This document shows positions 13,776-16,234 of a stretch of 16,234 bases of DNA, in pieces. Source of the DNA: JBBPYR01 sp038199755 (GTDB lineage Bacteria > Chloroflexota > Ktedonobacteria > Ktedonobacterales > Ktedonobacteraceae); contig JBBPYR010000299.1 of the NCBI GenBank assembly GCA_038199755.1, forward strand, positions 1-16,234. Reading direction: 5' to 3'. A model generated the notes under the pieces. The model saw only the letters and a list, made by a program, of their open reading frames with translations, was not told where the DNA came from and made no database searches. How positions within the stretch are numbered: the first letter of the stretch is position 1; each line of letters opens with the position of its first letter. Both the position numbers and the translations under genes were made by a program.

Positions 13776-14486
13776 ATGACAGCCGAGAAGGTTGCGATTA
13801 TCATACCCGCCTTGAATGAAGAGGCCGCCCTGCAACAACTTCTTCCAGAGATTCCTCAAGATGCTGCGCAGTGGATTATCGTTGTCGATAATGGCAGCAC
13901 CGACAAGACAGCAATGGTCGCGAAAGATGCGGGAGTCCAGGTTGTGAGCGAACTACGTAAGGGCTACGGTCGTGCCTGTTTTACAGGCCTGGAAACCGCG
14001 CGTATGCTGGGAGCCGAGATAGTAGTCTACCTGGATGGTGATGGCAGCGACGATCCGGCTGATCTGCCCATGATGCTTGCACCCATTCTTGAGCGGAGTG
14101 CCGATTTCACTATTGGCACTCGTACCAGTTCACGCGCGGAACGCGGTGCTATTTTGCCCCAAGCACGCCTGGGCAACTGGCTTGTCAGTACCATGATTCG
14201 CGTGCTCTATGGTATATCTATTCATGACATCGGTTCTTTTCGCGTCATTCGTCGTTCGGCATTGGAGGCATTACAGATGCGCGAAATGACCTTTGGTTGG
14301 CCGGTTGAGATGGTGGTCAAGGCGGCACGGACACACTATCGTATTCGTGAACTGCCGATCCATTATCGGCGGCGCAGCCATGGACGTTCGAAAGTTGCAG
14401 GGACGCTTCTGGGAAGTTTGAAAACAGCCTACTATATGCTTAGCACCACGTTGCGCTATGTAGGGGCAAGGGGGTCACATGTCTGA
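13776..14486 (+). CDS. GT2-family glycosyltransferase, DPM1-like
   Basis: A 236-residue GT-A-fold glycosyltransferase without membrane helices. Conserved parts are VAIIIPALNEE (6-16), IVVDNGSTDKT (35-45), RKGYGRACFTGLETA (61-75), the metal-binding DGD at 87-89 in YLDGDGSDDP, DIGSFRVIRRSAL (151-163) and TFGWPVEMVVKA (172-183). The layout resembles dolichyl/polyprenyl-phosphate mannosyl- or glucosyl-transferases, which load a sugar from a nucleotide onto a lipid carrier; the actual donor and acceptor are unknown. AGGAG lies 10 bases before the chosen ATG and 7 bases before an in-frame TTG at 13773, so the start may be one codon earlier. Its end overlaps the next gene by 8 bases (ATGTCTGA), a sign of coupled translation and joint function. 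Confidence 0.85.
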   Translation: MTAEKVAIIIPALNEEAALQQLLPEIPQDAAQWIIVVDNGSTDKTAMVAKDAGVQVVSELRKGYGRACFTGLETARMLGAEIVVYLDGDGSDDPADLPMMLAPILERSADFTIGTRTSSRAERGAILPQARLGNWLVSTMIRVLYGISIHDIGSFRVIRRSALEALQMREMTFGWPVEMVVKAARTHYRIRELPIHYRRRSHGRSKVAGTLLGSLKTAYYMLSTTLRYVGARGSHV

Positions 14487-15156
14487 TACCGCCCTGGTCG
14501 TTATGGCTCGCTATCCAGAACTGGGTAAGACCAAGACACGGCTGGCACGCACTATCGGCAATGAACACACACTGCATCTTTATACAGCCTTTCTCAGCGA
14601 TCTGGCTCACCGTTTTGCCGGACACAGTTATGATCTCCATTGGGCATATACCCCCACTGAGGTTGACTATCAAGCATTCATCACCACGCTTGCACCACAA
14701 CACGCACAGCGGATGTGGAGTTTTCCGCAACAAGGGCCAGATCTGGGTGTGCGACTTCATCATGCGTTTCACTGGACACGTGATCGAGGCTATAAGAAGA
14801 CCGTACTGATTGGCTCGGACTCGCCACAAGTGAGTGTCGCGATCATTGATCGCGCCCGTGCCGCGTTAGAGGAGGCGGATGTGGTGCTCGGCCCTGCTGA
14901 GGATGGTGGCTACTATCTCATCGCTATGTCTCACCCCTATGATGTGTTTAGTGACATCCCTATGAGCACACCTGTTGTCGCACAAATGACCATTGCCGCG
15001 GCAAAACGACAAGGATTACATACCCATATCATCGACACGCTCTTCGATGTTGATGAACTAGCTGACCTGCAACGACTCGCGCAGCAGTTGCAAGCTGAAC
15101 CAGCACGTGCGCCTGTGACTGCTGCCTATCTCGCTACATTAAGGAAGTTTTTATGA
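14479..15156 (+). CDS. DUF2064 / TIGR04282-like transferase (GT-A-fold nucleotidyl/glycosyltransferase)
   Basis: A 225-residue protein with the hallmarks of the DUF2064 family: ARYPELGKTKTRLARTIG (10-27), LIGSDSP (110-116), VVLGPAEDGGYYLIAM (135-150) and DIPMSTPVV (159-167). The family shares the fold of CofC/MobA-type nucleotidyltransferases. It has been described as 'transferase 1, rSAM/selenodomain-associated' and, in newer annotation, linked to arsenosugar synthesis. A biochemical activity for this particular protein cannot be read from the sequence. The gene overlaps its upstream neighbour by 8 bases and its downstream neighbour by 4 (ATGA). It therefore sits tightly between a GT2 enzyme and a radical SAM enzyme, which supports a role in the same biosynthetic route. 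Confidence 0.85.
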   Translation: MSDTALVVMARYPELGKTKTRLARTIGNEHTLHLYTAFLSDLAHRFAGHSYDLHWAYTPTEVDYQAFITTLAPQHAQRMWSFPQQGPDLGVRLHHAFHWTRDRGYKKTVLIGSDSPQVSVAIIDRARAALEEADVVLGPAEDGGYYLIAMSHPYDVFSDIPMSTPVVAQMTIAAAKRQGLHTHIIDTLFDVDELADLQRLAQQLQAEPARAPVTAAYLATLRKFL

Positions 15157-16184
15157 CCACAACACCTACGACATCCACCACACACACCACATCGGTTCTG
15201 GCTTTACCGCGCTCAATCTATATTGAGCCTACCAGCCGTTGCAACGAATTCTGTCAGCAATGTCCAAGAACGTTGTTGTCGCGTGAAGACGACCGCGATT
15301 TATCCTTTGACAACTTTCGCGCCATTGTGGACCAGTTTCCGGTGCTAGAGCGAGTTGTGTTGCATGGCCTTGGTGAGCCGTTGCTCAATAAGGACCTGCC
15401 ACGCATGGTGCGCTATCTCAAAGAGCGGGGCACCTATGTCCTCTTCAACTCCAATGGCATTCTCTTAAATGAGAAACGCGGTCAGGCACTCATCGACGCC
15501 GGTCTTGACGAGTATCGTCTTTCGATGGATGGTGCCACGCGTGAGATGTATGCCCATGTGCGTGGCGTGGATGCGTTCGACAAAATATGGCGTAATGTCC
15601 GCGCCTTTAGAGCGTTGCAAAAAGCACAAAACGCGCTGAAGCCAGTTGTGTCGCTATGGTTCACCGCCATGCGCGAGAACCTGCACGAGCTCCCCCAGCT
15701 GATTGATCTCGCGTCCGAGGCAGAAGTGCCAGAGGTGTATATGCAGCGTCTGGTCTTTTTTGAGGAAGGGCTGGCCGATTCCAAGCAGGCCCTTTTCCGG
15801 CGCTCGTCGGCTGAGGAATTAGCATTGGTGCGTCAATGTGAGCAAACATGTAAGGAGCGTGGCATCAAATTTAGCGCGGCTGGTTCTGCAACTCCGCTCG
15901 ATAGCCTCATTCGTGACTTTGGCGAGCGTCCGTGGTCCGGCTGTGGCCGCCCCTATACGCTTACCTATATCACCTCTAGCGGCAATGTGCTCTCCTGCTG
16001 TTTTGCGCCCTTCGGCCATAAGAGCGCACGAGAATATAAAGAGGAGCGCGTGCTGGGCAACATTTTCCAGGAGCCTATTGAGGCCATCTGGCATGGCGCA
16101 CGCTACGAGGAATTTCGTCGTGCCTTTGAAAGTGAGCATCCCGCCAAACATTGCTCACAATGTGGCCTGAACTGGAGTTACTAA
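15153..16184 (+). CDS. Radical SAM enzyme with SPASM/twitch-like C-terminal Cys region
   Basis: A 343-residue radical SAM protein. The iron-sulfur/SAM motif is C30-x3-C34-x2-C37 (SRCNEFCQQCPR), followed by the GLGEP motif at 72-76 and the SMDGAT strand. The C-terminal part has C264 (WSGCGRPY), C282-C283 (GNVLSCCFAPFG), the LGNIFQEPIEAIW segment and C334-x2-C337 at the very end. That is a SPASM-type layout, but with too few cysteines for two auxiliary clusters, so one extra cluster (twitch-like) is more likely. Such enzymes modify peptides or small molecules through a 5'-deoxyadenosyl radical. No precursor peptide gene is seen nearby. The N-terminal 14 residues are almost all Thr/Ser/Pro/His. 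The start overlaps the DUF2064 stop as ATGA, so translation is coupled. The product of the operon is unknown. Confidence 0.88.
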   Translation: MTTTPTTSTTHTTSVLALPRSIYIEPTSRCNEFCQQCPRTLLSREDDRDLSFDNFRAIVDQFPVLERVVLHGLGEPLLNKDLPRMVRYLKERGTYVLFNSNGILLNEKRGQALIDAGLDEYRLSMDGATREMYAHVRGVDAFDKIWRNVRAFRALQKAQNALKPVVSLWFTAMRENLHELPQLIDLASEAEVPEVYMQRLVFFEEGLADSKQALFRRSSAEELALVRQCEQTCKERGIKFSAAGSATPLDSLIRDFGERPWSGCGRPYTLTYITSSGNVLSCCFAPFGHKSAREYKEERVLGNIFQEPIEAIWHGARYEEFRRAFESEHPAKHCSQCGLNWSY

Positions 16185-16194
16185 GAAAAGCACA

Positions 16195-16234
16195 GGCGCG
16201 GGGCGCGGGGGGGCGTTGGGGCACACCGCGCACC
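16195..16234 (+). other. G-rich tract after the radical SAM gene, cut by the window edge
   Basis: From 11 bases past the stop, G-runs at 16200-16203, 16207-16213 and 16218-16221 fit a four-tract G-quadruplex pattern (loops of 3, 1 and 4). The same bases could instead be the left arm of a GC-rich terminator whose right arm lies beyond 16234, since every other transcription unit from 3947 to 12531 ends at, or is interrupted by, a long hairpin. A weaker internal pairing (GCGCGG with CCGCGC) is also possible. The composition differs sharply from the coding DNA before it. Confidence 0.4.

Noticed and set aside
13773..14486. Calling the GT2 gene TIGR04283 (selenodomain-associated transferase 2)
   Set aside because: The RKGYGRACFTGLETA and YLDGDGSDDP motifs are of DPM1 type, not the GRARQ-type pattern with HADT I expect for that family.
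1..16234. CRISPR arrays, tRNA or rRNA genes
   Set aside because: No regularly spaced direct repeats, and no tRNA-like or rRNA-like stretch was recognised on either strand.

Overview
The window looks like chromosomal DNA of a free-living bacterium of roughly 50% GC with long non-coding hairpins at many gene ends. The gene content (TnpB remnant, PIN toxin, two-domain FtsX permease, Tat-exported lipoprotein, PatA-type aminotransferase, DUF2064 protein, radical SAM protein) and its general style suggest Chloroflexota, perhaps Ktedonobacteria. That placement is an inference from style only; no marker gene is present.

Layout. (1) 1-951, + strand, visibly AT-richer: the 3' end of an IS200/IS605-type tnpB, then a Phd/YefM-type antitoxin and a VapC-like PIN toxin. 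(2) 1005-3848, - strand: a 947-residue MacB/FtsX-type permease without an ATPase beside it. It appears to be divergently transcribed, from overlapping -10 elements, with a 58-residue small protein (3947-4123, +). A 19-bp perfect hairpin separates that small gene from the next convergent gene. (3) 4207-8423, - strand: patA (putrescine aminotransferase) -> a saccharopine-dehydrogenase-family gene resembling L-lysine 6-dehydrogenase -> a gamma-aminobutyraldehyde dehydrogenase (patD-like). (4) 8937-12531, - strand: a complete polar amino acid ABC transporter in the order ATPase -> Tat-lipoprotein binding protein -> permease -> permease. It is read from a near-consensus promoter at 12696-12724. Long inverted repeats lie in both large intercistronic gaps, and a 22-bp hairpin follows the last gene. 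(5) 12886-16184, + strand: an alpha/beta hydrolase, then three overlapping genes: a DPM1-like GT2 glycosyltransferase, a DUF2064/TIGR04282-like nucleotidyl/glycosyltransferase, and a radical SAM protein with a short SPASM-like C-terminal Cys region. A G-rich tract follows and runs to the window edge.

How the genes may work together. Blocks 3 and 4 read as one uptake-and-catabolism locus for a diamine or basic amino acid. The transporter would bring in the substrate; PatA would deaminate putrescine or cadaverine to the aminoaldehyde; the dehydrogenase would oxidise this to GABA or aminovalerate. The middle gene would add a lysine or secondary-amine oxidoreductase step. Block 5 looks like a small biosynthetic operon in which a sugar-transfer enzyme, a GT-A-fold transferase and a radical SAM enzyme are translationally coupled; its product is unknown.
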